Assembly: GCA_003857395.1 (NCBI GenBank)
Contig: RPRC01000122.1
Location: 1 to 24,758 of the forward strand
DNA: 24,758 nucleotides
Direction: 5' to 3'
Source of the DNA: Geobacter sp.
GTDB taxonomy: Bacteria > Desulfobacterota > Desulfuromonadia > Geobacterales > Geobacteraceae
Part shown: one piece after another, positions 14,528 to 22,658 of the stretch
Numbering within the stretch: position 1 is the stretch's first letter
How the letters are laid out: each line of letters starts with the position of its first letter
Made by a program: the position numbers and the translations under genes
Notes under the pieces: generated by a model
The model's input: the letters and a program-made list of their open reading frames with translations, nothing else
Told to the model about the DNA's origin: nothing
The model's database searches: none

Positions 14528-14603
14528 CGTAGGGGCGGGTTTCAAACCCGCCCTCCCGCCCTTTCTCAGGATCTTCAGGGCGGGTTTGAAACCCGCCCCT
14601 ACG
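14528..14603. repeat. 76-bp REP-like palindrome with 27-bp arms
   Basis: Two perfect 27-bp inverted arms (14528-14554 and 14577-14603) enclose 22 bases. Each arm is itself palindromic around GGGCGGGTTTGAAACCCGCC. The outer ends read CGTAGGGGCG. This G/C-rich palindrome type is, as I recall, dispersed in many bacterial genomes. It abuts the nspC start codon. Confidence 0.85.
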
Positions 14604-14684
14604 GTTCAATTCAAATATTCCTTCATCGCGCCAGACAAGTCAGATTTGCGATGATGACAATGTCGGCGACGACGAAGCGACGCA

Positions 14685-14751
14685 GGCGTACCGGAAGGTA
14701 CGCCGAGAAGCCTCAGAGGAATCCGGCGCTGTCAGGCCACAAATATGGCCT
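14685..14751 (-). other. Two stem-loops after the dehydrogenase gene
   Basis: AGGCCA/TGGCCT (14734-14751) lies three bases beyond the dehydrogenase stop. A perfect 8-bp stem GGCGTACC/GGTACGCC with a four-base loop lies at 14685-14704. Neither is followed by a T-run, so they look like mRNA 3'-end stabilisers or processing sites inside the operon and not intrinsic terminators. The remaining ~80 bp up to the repeat at 14603 shows nothing clear. Confidence 0.4.
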
Positions 14752-14754
14752 TTC

Positions 14755-15948
14755 TCACAGCTCAGGCCATTCCCCTTCTACAACCACATGCGGCAACCCC
14801 ATGACCGAAAGCTTTTCGAGAAACGGTTCCGGATCGAACTGTTCCATGTTATAGACCCCTTCACCCCGCCAGGCGCCGGTCATCATCATGATACCGCCAA
14901 CTGCCGCAGGAACACCTGTGGTGTAGCTGATCGCCTGGGAGTTGACCTCACGGTAACAATCTTCGTGGTCGCAAATGTTATAAATGTAGACCTGTTTCCG
15001 CTGGCCATCCTTGGTGCCCCGGGCGATGATGCCGATGCAGGTCTTCCCTTTGGTGAGAGGGCCTAGGCTGCCCGGGTCCGGAAGCAGCGCCTTGAGGAAC
15101 TGCAGGGGAACAATCTTCTGACCATTGAAATCTACCTCATCGATGCGTGTCATGCCAATATTCTGCAGCACCTCCAGATGCTTCAAATAGTTGTCGGAGA
15201 AGGTCATCCAGAACTGGGCTTTCTTGATGGTGGGAATATGCTTTACCAGGGACTCCATCTCTTCATGGTACATACGGTAGATGTTCATCGGTCCGATTCC
15301 CTCGGGGAAATCGAAGCTGCGCTTAGTCGCCAAGGCTCCGGTCTCCACCCAATCGCCATTCTCCCAATGACGACAGGGAGCGGTGACTTCGCGGATATTG
15401 ATCTCGGGATTGAAGTTGGTGGCAAAGGGCTGGCCATGGGAGCCGGCATTGGCATCGATAATATCCAGTTCTTGAATCTCGTCCAGGTATTTCTTCGCTG
15501 CCAGAGCAGTGAAAACATTGGTTACACCCGGATCAAAACCGCTTCCAAGCAGGGCCATAAGCCCTTTCTCGCGGAAACGCTCATGGTAGGCCCACTGCCA
15601 GCTGTATTCAAACTTGGCAGTGTCGAGAGGCTCATAATTTGCGGTATCCAGGTAGTCGACGCCAACCTCGAGGCAGGCATCCATAATGGTCAGATCCTGA
15701 TACGGCAAAGCAACATTGATCACGAGGCTCGGCTTCTCCTGCTTCAGCAATGCAACAAGTTCCGGCACGTTATCGGCATCCACCCTGGCCGTCTTGACCG
15801 GAAAATCCATCTCCGCAGCAATTGCCTTGCACTTGGACTCCGTGCGGGAGGCAAGGGTAATTTCGGTAAAAACATCAGCCGCCTGGGCACACTTGTGTAC
15901 AACAACTCTGCCAACTCCACCGGCTCCTATTATCAGCACTTTGCTCAT
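14755..15948 (-). CDS. Carboxynorspermidine/carboxyspermidine dehydrogenase
   Basis: A 397-residue saccharopine-dehydrogenase-fold enzyme. It couples L-aspartate semialdehyde with putrescine or diaminopropane to form carboxyspermidine or carboxynorspermidine, using NADPH. The start is ATG 15948 with AAGGAGAA nine bases upstream; an earlier in-frame ATG lacks such a site. A Rossmann motif, VLIIGAGGVGRVV, lies at the N-terminus. LVINVALPYQDLTIMDACLEVGVDYLDTA-type sequence follows around residues 75-110, here in shorter recognisable blocks. SGFDPGVTNVFTALAAK is also typical of the family. Pairing with nspC identifies it as CASDH and not lysine-pathway saccharopine dehydrogenase. It lies 34 bases after the regulator. 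Confidence 0.92.
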   Translation of the reverse strand: MSKVLIIGAGGVGRVVVHKCAQAADVFTEITLASRTESKCKAIAAEMDFPVKTARVDADNVPELVALLKQEKPSLVINVALPYQDLTIMDACLEVGVDYLDTANYEPLDTAKFEYSWQWAYHERFREKGLMALLGSGFDPGVTNVFTALAAKKYLDEIQELDIIDANAGSHGQPFATNFNPEINIREVTAPCRHWENGDWVETGALATKRSFDFPEGIGPMNIYRMYHEEMESLVKHIPTIKKAQFWMTFSDNYLKHLEVLQNIGMTRIDEVDFNGQKIVPLQFLKALLPDPGSLGPLTKGKTCIGIIARGTKDGQRKQVYIYNICDHEDCYREVNSQAISYTTGVPAAVGGIMMMTGAWRGEGVYNMEQFDPEPFLEKLSVMGLPHVVVEGEWPEL

Positions 15949-15982
15949 TGTCAGTTCTCCTTTTTCTTCCAATCAGTCACAT

Positions 15983-16531
15983 TCAGTAATCGAACGTTGG
16001 GGGGGTAACCACCCAGAGTATTTTTGCATCGGTCTTGCCGGGATTTTTTACCGAGTGTCTCTTATCACAACTGAAATAAAAACACTCGCCCTTTTTCACC
16101 GTATATAATTGATCGTCGAGTTGCAGAATTATCCTGCCAAGCAGCACATAACCGAACTCTTCCCCTTCATGATAACCCTGCTCCTTCATCTCCTCACCCG
16201 GCTTGATTGTCACCAGGGCCGGATCCATCTCACGGTTCTGGGCCCCGGGAACCAGCAGCTCCACCTTGATACCATCATCGTCACTGGTGGACTGAACCCG
16301 GGCGTCAACGCCATAGACGACATCCGCACCCCGCGACGACTCAGCAAAAAACTCTTCCATGGTAACACCAAAAACTTCAACGATGTCGCGTAGAGTTGCT
16401 ATGGACGGAGAAGTGGCGTCGTTCTCAAGCTGCGAGATGTACCCTTTCGTAAGGTCTGCCCGGCTGGCGAGCTCCTCCTGGGTCAGAGAATTTATCATCC
16501 TCAGCCTTTTTAAACGCTCACCGATTTTCAA
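15983..16531 (-). CDS. XRE-cupin transcriptional regulator, PuuR-like
   Basis: The start is taken as TTG 16531, because TGGGGGA stands just upstream and MKIGERLKRLR is the classic XRE beginning. A TTG four codons earlier lies at the edge of the first operator. The 182-residue product has an HTH_3 domain (about 1-58: SLTQEELASRADLTKGYISQ, then LENDATSPSIATL). A C-terminal cupin (about 105-178) includes YHEGEEFGYVLLGRI, GECFYFSCDKRHSVKNPG and ILWVVTPP. Such proteins sense small ligands, polyamines in PuuR. Its place at the head of the polyamine genes and the palindromes over its promoter suggest autoregulation and control of the whole operon. Confidence 0.9.
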   Translation of the reverse strand: MKIGERLKRLRMINSLTQEELASRADLTKGYISQLENDATSPSIATLRDIVEVFGVTMEEFFAESSRGADVVYGVDARVQSTSDDDGIKVELLVPGAQNREMDPALVTIKPGEEMKEQGYHEGEEFGYVLLGRIILQLDDQLYTVKKGECFYFSCDKRHSVKNPGKTDAKILWVVTPPTFDY

Positions 16532-16543
16532 AAAATCCCCCAA

Positions 16544-16628
16544 GTTTAGTAATTGTAAACATTTTGTTTTGTGCCCAGTTTAGTCATTCTAAACTTTTTG
16601 TCAACCAGCATGTTTAGTAGTTCTAAAC
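16544..16628. promoter_or_regulatory. Three 17-bp operators at 34-bp intervals
   Basis: GTTTAGTAATTGTAAAC (16544-16560), GTTTAGTCATTCTAAAC (16578-16594) and GTTTAGTAGTTCTAAAC (16612-16628) are palindromes with constant GTTTAGT and TAAAC ends. Each is followed by a TTTTGT word. They start exactly 34 bp apart and overlie the regulator's promoter, which fits autorepression by the XRE-cupin protein. Confidence 0.8.
16577..16604 (-). promoter_or_regulatory. Promoter of the regulator and polyamine operon
   Basis: On the minus strand, TTGACA (16599-16604), a 16-bp spacer and TAAACT (16577-16582). The -10 box lies inside the middle operator, so bound regulator would block polymerase. The start point would fall near 16570, giving a ~40-nt leader containing the first operator. 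Confidence 0.55.
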
Positions 16629-16659
16629 CTTTTGTTTAATCACAACGATCAGGGGAGAG

Positions 16660-16676
16660 GTTTATAGTACATAAAC
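16660..16676. promoter_or_regulatory. Weaker fourth operator-like palindrome
   Basis: GTTTATAGTACATAAAC has the same 17-bp length and GTTTA/TAAAC half-sites as the three operators. It lies 48 bp beyond the third start instead of 34 and differs in the centre. It may be an auxiliary site. Confidence 0.4.
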
Positions 16677-16967
16677 GGCGACCTGTCAAGCATTTTTTCA
16701 CCGACAGTCGTCATCCTACCCAGCTGTTTTCCTTCATTGTTTACCAAAAACAGGCTGTTTTATGCAGCCGCACACCGTTCAGGTACGGGTAGCGTCTCAT
16801 TTTTAACGCAGAGACACTATTCATCAGCATCGGTTTTTCAAAAAAACCATCATACGGAGAATAATGATCGAACTGCTATCTGTAATAAAATTGGAATATT
16901 TGCCGGCAGATCAAGGGAGAAATAACCTGAAAGGAAGGACCTGAGGATTATTCGACAGAGACGTACT
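16677..16967. other. Non-coding stretch between modC and the operators
   Basis: About 290 bp between the modC stop and the operator array. Both flanking genes are on the minus strand. A short inverted repeat AAAACAG/CTGTTTT lies near 16747-16762, with A- and T-runs near 16835-16850. I see no gene and no clear terminator for modC. Confidence 0.4.
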
Positions 16968-17657
16968 TCAGTAAGCGAGGTTGAGTCCACTACTCCGAAC
17001 GGCAGGAAACACGTACGTTTGTTTCTTTCCCCGTTCGAGAAAAATAATTTCGTCCGCAAGCATATGCATCTCTCTGCGACTGTGCGTTACAAAAACAAAG
17101 GGAATGTTCCAGGCCTGCTGAAGCTGTTTCAGTTCAATTTGCAGGTTTTTCCTGTTTGTATGGTCAAGGGCGGAAAGCGGCTCGTCCAGCAGGAGCAGAT
17201 CCGGTTCCACCATGAGAGCACGAGCAACAGCAACGCGCTGTTTCTCTCCCCCTGAAAGTTGGCCCGGATAACGATCTTGCAACTGCTCAATCTTAAGCAT
17301 TTGCATAAGATCGAGGGCACCAACCCGATATCCCTTCCCCTTTTTACACCGATCAGGAATCCCATACATGACATTATCCTTTACCGTCATGTGGGGGAAA
17401 AGGGCGTAATCCTGAAATACGTAGCCGATGCGTCGGCTACGAGCCGGAATGGCAATCTTATCCGACGAAGAGAAAAAGCCCTTTCCATTCAGAGAAATAC
17501 TCCCCCTGTCAGGCTGCTGCAGGCCGGAAATACAGTTCAAAATGGTGCTTTTCCCCGAACCTGAGGGGCCAAACAGCACCAGAAAACCTCTCCCGAACTC
17601 GAAGGAAACATCAATTGTAATTCCGGGAAAAACTTTATGGATATTCACTTTCAGCAC
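16968..17657 (-). CDS. modC: Molybdate-type ABC transporter ATPase, short form
   Basis: A cytoplasmic ATPase energising the ModB permease. The start is taken as GTG 17657, nine bases after AAGGAG; longer frames run deep into modB. The product is 229 residues. It has Walker A GPSGSGKST (30-38), Q-loop YVFQDYALFP, signature LSGGEKQRVAVARAL, Walker B LLLLDEPLSALD and the switch histidine in FVTHSRREMH. It ends about 25 residues after the ATPase core. It therefore lacks the ~120-residue TOBE/Mop oxyanion-binding domain of standard ModC (~350 residues). Tungstate or another oxyanion specificity cannot be excluded. It overlaps modB by 23 bases. Confidence 0.82.
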   Translation of the reverse strand: MLKVNIHKVFPGITIDVSFEFGRGFLVLFGPSGSGKSTILNCISGLQQPDRGSISLNGKGFFSSSDKIAIPARSRRIGYVFQDYALFPHMTVKDNVMYGIPDRCKKGKGYRVGALDLMQMLKIEQLQDRYPGQLSGGEKQRVAVARALMVEPDLLLLDEPLSALDHTNRKNLQIELKQLQQAWNIPFVFVTHSRREMHMLADEIIFLERGKKQTYVFPAVRSSGLNLAY

Positions 17658-18336
17658 GGCTCGAATCTCCTTTTTTCCATACATGCAACTTTTTGCGGCT
17701 CCACCAATTAAGCCAGAACACGGCAGCAAAGGATAACAGGGTTATCACCAGCACCAGGTTCCGGGCCGCATCCGTGTCGCCCGACTCCACGGCAAAGTAG
17801 ATGGCCAGCGGTATCGTCTGGGTCTTTCCCGGGATGTTCCCCGCCACCATCAGCGTTGCGCCGAATTCCCCCAGCGCACGGGCAAAGGACAGCACCAGTC
17901 CTGCCAGGATTCCGGGCCAGGCCAGCGGCAGGGTTATTGTCAGGAAGATCCGCAGCTCTTTTGCCCCGAGCGTCCGTGCCGCCGCCTCCAATGAGACGTC
18001 AACCCCGGCAAAGGCCGCCTTGGCGCTCTGGTACATGAGCGGAAACGAAACAACCGCTGAGGCGATAACCGCCGCCCACCAGGTAAAGACCAGCTGGACG
18101 TCAAATGTCTCCAGCAGGAAACGTCCGATCGGTCCTCGCTTGCCCAGCAGGATCAGCAAACCGTAGCCCAGCACCGTGGGGGGAAGCACCATGGGCAGGA
18201 TAATGAGCGATTCCACGACGTTTTTCCCTCGGAACTCCTTCCGCGCCATGGTCCGGGCGATGCCAAGGCCAAAGAAAAAGTCAACGGCTACTGCCGCAAC
18301 GGCAACTTTCAGGGAAAGAAGTATCGGTTCAAGCAT
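17635..18336 (-). CDS. modB: Molybdate ABC transporter permease
   Basis: A 233-residue inner-membrane protein with about five hydrophobic segments. Examples are ILLSLKVAVAAVAVDFFFGL, LIILPMVLPPTVLGYGLLIL and LVLVITLLSFAAVFWL. The ModB/CysT-type EAA loop reads LEAAARTLGAKELRIFLTIT. ALGEFGATLMVAGNIPGKTQ is the conserved ModB segment. GGAGC precedes ATG 18336. No modA (substrate-binding protein) is next to it; only 87 non-coding bases separate it from the phosphatase gene. It is probably part of the large minus-strand transcript that begins beyond the window. Confidence 0.92.
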   Translation of the reverse strand: MLEPILLSLKVAVAAVAVDFFFGLGIARTMARKEFRGKNVVESLIILPMVLPPTVLGYGLLILLGKRGPIGRFLLETFDVQLVFTWWAAVIASAVVSFPLMYQSAKAAFAGVDVSLEAAARTLGAKELRIFLTITLPLAWPGILAGLVLSFARALGEFGATLMVAGNIPGKTQTIPLAIYFAVESGDTDAARNLVLVITLLSFAAVFWLNWWSRKKLHVWKKGDSSRAESEYP

Positions 18337-18423
18337 TGAGCGGCTCCATTACGATGATTACTTCAGGGCATAGAAAAACATGCTCAGGAGCCAGAGTAGA
18401 CTTCTTGCTTGAGCCACGATGAT

Positions 18424-19083
18424 TCACCGCGACTCACTGAAGAGAGCAGCGTTACAGCCTGCCAGAGTAGTGAGATTCATTGCGTGGACCCTGAACAGAC
18501 CCTTTTCGCTGACAATAACATTCAGGCAAGCATAGTCTTGTCCTAGTCGAAAGAGGTTTCCCAACGGCATTCCAAGAAAGTGTGTGAGAAGAACCCGGTT
18601 GACGCCTGCATGGCCCACAATCAGTATCGGCCCTTCACCTTCATGCAGAATTTCGTCAAAAGCAGGGATGACACGTTTTTGCAGGTCGACAAAACTTTCC
18701 CCACCCGGAGCGGCATGCAACGCAGGGTCTTCCCCTCGCCGCCTGTATTCCTCCGGAAAAGAGCGCCTCACTTCTTCCATGCTTCGGCCGTCCCACAACC
18801 CCATGGATATTTCACAAAACTCAGGCACCGGGATTACAGCGACAGCCCTCTTTTCCGCTATAATCCGAGCGGTTTCCTGCGATCGCCGCAACGTGCTGCA
18901 GAAGAAGCCGGCAAAAGGGATTCCCATCACCTCCTGACGCAAGCTTTCAGCCTGGGCACGCCCTCTTTCGTTGAGGAGGGTGTCTGTATGGCCAACATAT
19001 CGTTTCAGATGATCCTGCCGGGAATCACCATGGCGCAGCAGAAGAATGACACGCCTATCAATCTTTTTCCGTTCACATTCCAA
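18424..19083 (-). CDS. Histidine phosphatase family protein
   Basis: A 219-residue cytoplasmic phosphatase of the phosphoglycerate-mutase-like superfamily, closest in feel to CobC/alpha-ribazole phosphatases. It has ILLLRHGDSRQDHLKRYVGH (the RHG catalytic histidine near residue 18; many relatives have RHGE), CSTLRRSQETARII, EISMGLWDGRS and IVGHAGVNRVLL with the second histidine. The start is uncertain: the frame opens at TTG 19083 with no strong ribosome-binding site. It lies 16 bases after the NTP-transferase gene in the Mo-linked cluster. Its substrate could be a nucleotide or cofactor intermediate of that pathway, but this is inference. Confidence 0.85.
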   Translation of the reverse strand: MECERKKIDRRVILLLRHGDSRQDHLKRYVGHTDTLLNERGRAQAESLRQEVMGIPFAGFFCSTLRRSQETARIIAEKRAVAVIPVPEFCEISMGLWDGRSMEEVRRSFPEEYRRRGEDPALHAAPGGESFVDLQKRVIPAFDEILHEGEGPILIVGHAGVNRVLLTHFLGMPLGNLFRLGQDYACLNVIVSEKGLFRVHAMNLTTLAGCNAALFSESR

Positions 19084-19099
19084 AGTAAATACCGATCTA

Positions 19100-20224
19100 T
19101 CACATGAAATTGTTTTCTCTCAGCAACTCATAGAGGAGTCGACCCAGCCTGTTTTCGACCTTTGCCTTGATGAACTGGGCATCCTGCAAACGTTGATGGA
19201 CAGCCTTTCGGATGTCGGGGTCGAGAGTAGGACTCTTCAAACGCGGGGCAAAACGCTCCTCAAGTGTTACGCAGTGATTTCTGCTGACCAACTTATCGGC
19301 AAGATAGAGGATCTCGGCCGGCATAATAAGATCATCCTCTGCGACCCTGATATCCATATGGACGGCAACCAGCCTCGCTACATCGACAAATCCCATACCC
19401 GCCAGGATTTCGGCTCCTTTTGCAGCATGGTTCGGTTGGCCTTTTGCCAGGTCATGGAGGAGAGCGGCAGCTTCGATGAAACCGACATCAAGACAACATC
19501 CTGCCCCATTCAGCTTCTTTGCCAAAAAGACCGCCACATTCGCCACCTTCCGGCAATGATCAAGGACTGGTCTCTGCACGGCAAACTTCTTCACCAGAAG
19601 CTCTTCGCACTCATTGGGCAAGAGACAGGCTTCCCGCAACCAGCGTCCGTAAAGTCGCTCATACTGTGCAGGGGTATCCATATCGAGCAGGATTGTCTCG
19701 TCATCGGTCTCAACTTCAACCGCTTCATCCTCATGCCGGGAAAGGACGCCCTTCAGGCCACCATCTCCACTCCAGGAAAGAATTTCCTCGCGGTAACGCG
19801 CCGAAACAAGGGGCGGGTGACCCCGCTTACCACGATACACCGGGTAGAATATGCCACCCGTTTTGCTGCGGTATGCCCGGACAAGACGCCTGATCGTTTC
19901 ACGACATACCAGCGGGATATCAACCGGCAAAAGAAAAAATGCATCCACATCGCCAGACAGTGTTCCGACTCCTGCCAGCACAGAAGAGAACATCCCGTTA
20001 TGGTATCTTTTATTGATGATCGGACACGCATGCAAACGTTCCACTACGGAGTAAAGCTCATCAGATCGATGTCCGATAACAACCCGTATATCCTGGACTC
20101 CCTCCTCCCGAAAGAGTAGAACAACTCGTTCGAGAACGGAAACCCCACCAAAGGTGAGCAGCGGCTTGAAGTCCCCCATTCGGGACGAATAGCCTGCTGA
20201 TAGTATTATTGCAACAATATTCAT
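19100..20224 (-). CDS. MobA/MocA-like NTP transferase fused to an HD domain (DVU_1551-type)
   Basis: A 374-residue fusion. Residues 1-195 are a nucleotidyltransferase of the MobA/MocA type: IILSAGYSSRMGDFKPLL (6-23), FFLLPVDIPLV and YRGKRGHPPLVS. MocA adds CMP to molybdopterin, making the cytosine dinucleotide used by xanthine-dehydrogenase-type enzymes. Residues about 205-370 form an HD hydrolase-like domain (VLDHCRKVANVAVFLA, AAALLHDLAKG with HD at 257-258, and VAVHMD). This architecture corresponds, from memory, to the protein known as DVU_1551 in Desulfovibrio vulgaris. It starts seven bases after xdhC. The transferase product and the HD substrate are not proven. Confidence 0.87.
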   Translation of the reverse strand: MNIVAIILSAGYSSRMGDFKPLLTFGGVSVLERVVLLFREEGVQDIRVVIGHRSDELYSVVERLHACPIINKRYHNGMFSSVLAGVGTLSGDVDAFFLLPVDIPLVCRETIRRLVRAYRSKTGGIFYPVYRGKRGHPPLVSARYREEILSWSGDGGLKGVLSRHEDEAVEVETDDETILLDMDTPAQYERLYGRWLREACLLPNECEELLVKKFAVQRPVLDHCRKVANVAVFLAKKLNGAGCCLDVGFIEAAALLHDLAKGQPNHAAKGAEILAGMGFVDVARLVAVHMDIRVAEDDLIMPAEILYLADKLVSRNHCVTLEERFAPRLKSPTLDPDIRKAVHQRLQDAQFIKAKVENRLGRLLYELLRENNFM

Positions 20225-20231
20225 CTCTGTG

Positions 20232-21284
20232 TTAATGGCCTATTCGCGACCTGGCACTGATTAGCTCCGCCACGATGCTGACTGCTATCTCTTCCGGAGT
20301 TTCGGCGTGAATGTCCAACCCAATGGGGTTGTGGACCTTTTTCAGGTCCTCTTCCGTAAATCCTTTTCCCAACAACTCCGCATAGACCAGATGCTGTTTG
20401 CTCCTGCTGCCGATCATCCCTATATAGCCGGCATTTGTGCGTAACGACTGCTCAAGAACGGTTTTGTCGTGGAGATGCCCTCTTGTGACGATCACCAGGT
20501 AACTGTCCTGGTCGATATCGAGGCCGGAAAAGAGATTTTCATAGGAAGGGATAACAATGATCCGGTCCGCTTTGGGAAAGCGCTCTTTGTTGGCGAAGTC
20601 GGGCCGGTCGTCCAGAACCACGGTCTTAAACTCAACCATGGACGCCAGTTCGGCCACAGGGCGGGAGACGTGGCCCGCTCCGAACAAATAGATCGTACCC
20701 GGCGGAACGGTCGGTTCAACAAAAAAACGCTTCCCTTCCACCGAGGCGATAACGGGACACTTTTTCCGGTTCACCTCCGCCGTAAGAAGAGGAATCCAGG
20801 AGTCAGGGCCCGGAAAACTCCCGAGCACCAAAGAGTCTCTCCGCACCAGGCAGCGCTCCATCTGCGATACGGTATTTCCCTTCGTGTCCAGCGCCTTGAT
20901 CAGGTAGCCCTTTTTCCCTTCCTGAATGGCGGTAACCAGCTTCCGGAACTCCCTGCCGCTCGCGGGATCACCGGGCAGGTATTCGAGCAGGAACTCCAGT
21001 CGTCCGCCACAGATCATATGATCTGTTGTCGCGGCATCTTCGCCCGACAGGTCAACGGTTTCAATCCGTGCCTTGCCGGTCGCAAACATCTCGCGGGCAA
21101 GTTTCTGCATCTCGAATTCCACGAGCCCCCCGCCAACGGATCCGATAACGGAGCCGTCCCGCCGCACGAACATCTTGGAACCCACGGAGCGGGGTGTTGA
21201 ACCGGCATGTTTTATTATGGTCGCCTGGACCAGATCTTCTCCATCCTCAAGTCTGTGGCAGATCCCCTGCAGCTGTTTAATCAT
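20232..21284 (-). CDS. xdhC: XdhC/CoxI family protein
   Basis: A 350-residue chaperone-type protein that binds molybdenum cofactor and supports its sulfuration and insertion into molybdenum hydroxylases. The start is ATG 21284 after GAGGGG. Residues about 10-70 match the N-terminal domain (ATIIKHAGSTPRSVGSKMFV, GSVIGSVGGGLVE). ICGGRLEFLLEYL follows at about 92-104, and the C-terminal Rossmann domain starts at TIYLFGAGHVSRPVAELA (about 198-215). TRGHLHDKTVLEQSL, GYIGMIGSRSK and NPIGLDIHAETPEEIAVSI also match. It sits seven bases after the ligase gene. The hydroxylase it serves is not in the window. Confidence 0.93.
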   Translation of the reverse strand: MIKQLQGICHRLEDGEDLVQATIIKHAGSTPRSVGSKMFVRRDGSVIGSVGGGLVEFEMQKLAREMFATGKARIETVDLSGEDAATTDHMICGGRLEFLLEYLPGDPASGREFRKLVTAIQEGKKGYLIKALDTKGNTVSQMERCLVRRDSLVLGSFPGPDSWIPLLTAEVNRKKCPVIASVEGKRFFVEPTVPPGTIYLFGAGHVSRPVAELASMVEFKTVVLDDRPDFANKERFPKADRIIVIPSYENLFSGLDIDQDSYLVIVTRGHLHDKTVLEQSLRTNAGYIGMIGSRSKQHLVYAELLGKGFTEEDLKKVHNPIGLDIHAETPEEIAVSIVAELISARSRIGH

Positions 21285-21291
21285 ACACCAG

Positions 21292-22623
21292 TTACCCCTC
21301 TCTACTGTCGATGATTTTTCTTTTGATGCTTCCCGTTGATATCCAGTTTTCCTCACTTGTCTGGATAGGCGCGATGGTCAGCAACCCGGTATCGACGGCG
21401 GCCCGGACGGATGAGATCCCTTCCAGTGCAATCCTGGCGTGACGGCACAGGTTTCCTGATGAAGAATCTTCCGAATAGAGAGTGATCCGCAGGATGTCCT
21501 TCGTACCATCTCCTGATATCTCGACTTGGAAGTTGAGCAGTCCCGGCAAAGGGAACAGCGCCTCATCCAGATCAGCCACGGTCAGAAGATTTCCACCGCC
21601 GACCCGGACGCCTCCACACAACCTTCCTTTTACCCATTCCAGACGCTTCAGAATCGTACCGCATGGACAAGGCTCCCTCAGGAAGCGCGACAGATCGCCA
21701 GTGCGGTAGCGCACCAGGGGCATTCCCTTTCGCGTCAGTGTGCTGAATACCACCTCACCGGTTGCACCTTCGGGGACGGGTCGTCCGGAGTCTGGATCGA
21801 CTATCTCGAAAAAGAGGTCCGCTTCCCTGATGTGATACCCGCGGAGCGCCTTGCAGTCGACCGCCGCCCCGAGCCCCATTTCGGTCATTCCGTAGTGATT
21901 GAAGACGGGGCATTCCCAAGCGTTTTCAATTTCTTTCACGATGGCCGCCGGCACATAATCGGCGCTTAACAGTACGCTCTTTATCATTCCTTTCGGTATG
22001 GCCGTTGAATCCCTGTGCCGCACCAGTCCAAGAACCTGCACAGGAATACCGATAAGGCAGTCTACCTCTTTATCCACAATCTCAGCAATGGCCTTCCCAC
22101 TGTCCATGACTATCCCATACGGAATCCCCAGGACATCCATCCTCTTCAGTGCTTTGACCATCAAGTCTCCAACAGTGCCGTGCCGATCCGCGGGCATGAG
22201 GATTAGCACCTTGCCACCGGGCCTTACCAACGCCTGCATGCCGTGATGGAACAAATCGGTAGTCAGTTCCAGGTCATCCTCAGTGAAATGGATACGCTTG
22301 GCAAGCGCGGTTGTCCCTGAAGTGTTCAGTGTCACCACACGGGAGATCTCGTCCCGGGATACGCAGAGGAAACGGAGGTCGTTTTCCTGAATGTCTTCGG
22401 GAGTGGTGAAAGGAAGAGAGGCGATATCCTCAAAACTATTAAGATCCGATCCCCTAATTCCGTCAAAAAGCGTCCGATAGAATGGCGCATGAGTACGGAC
22501 GTAGTCTACCGTTTCTCGTAGTTTAAGGAGTTGATGACGGTCAATGTTAGTCCGTAGCTCTGCTCCGTTTGCGGATGTACCGAGCTTGGTTTTAATCCAA
22601 GGCTCCAGCGGGGTTATTTCCAT
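21292..22623 (-). CDS. AMP-dependent ligase (DVU_1553-type)
   Basis: A 443-residue adenylate-forming enzyme related to phenylacetate-CoA ligase, which activates a carboxylic acid with ATP and passes it to CoA or another acceptor. The start is ATG 22623 with AAGGGA upstream; the open frame before it lies in palindrome DNA. Motifs are TLNTSGTTALAKR (A3 region, 101-106), YGMTEMG (244-250) and VRYRTGDLSRF (about 304-314), followed by a paired-cysteine element (EPCPCGTIL). A lysine in STGSIKRKIIDS lies near the C-terminus, where the catalytic A10 lysine is expected. It follows the radical SAM gene and precedes xdhC. I relate it from memory to DVU_1553. The substrate is unknown. Confidence 0.85.
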   Translation of the reverse strand: MEITPLEPWIKTKLGTSANGAELRTNIDRHQLLKLRETVDYVRTHAPFYRTLFDGIRGSDLNSFEDIASLPFTTPEDIQENDLRFLCVSRDEISRVVTLNTSGTTALAKRIHFTEDDLELTTDLFHHGMQALVRPGGKVLILMPADRHGTVGDLMVKALKRMDVLGIPYGIVMDSGKAIAEIVDKEVDCLIGIPVQVLGLVRHRDSTAIPKGMIKSVLLSADYVPAAIVKEIENAWECPVFNHYGMTEMGLGAAVDCKALRGYHIREADLFFEIVDPDSGRPVPEGATGEVVFSTLTRKGMPLVRYRTGDLSRFLREPCPCGTILKRLEWVKGRLCGGVRVGGGNLLTVADLDEALFPLPGLLNFQVEISGDGTKDILRITLYSEDSSSGNLCRHARIALEGISSVRAAVDTGLLTIAPIQTSEENWISTGSIKRKIIDSREG

Positions 22624-22658
22624 TGCATTTCCCTTTTCAGCTTTGCCACTTTTTCTCA

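Noticed and set aside
14520..14609. N-terminal extension of nspC through the palindrome (GGFQTRP ... GGFETRP)
   Set aside because: The residues are translated repeat DNA. Homology begins at MIGIDIEKIL, so ATG 14519 is the better start.
15178..16008. 276-codon open frame on the plus strand
   Set aside because: It is antisense to the carboxynorspermidine dehydrogenase gene, whose Rossmann motif and family match are clear.
19046..20119. 357-codon open frame on the plus strand
   Set aside because: It is antisense to the NTP-transferase/HD gene, which has clear motifs in order. The antisense product has no recognisable domain and no suitable ribosome-binding site.
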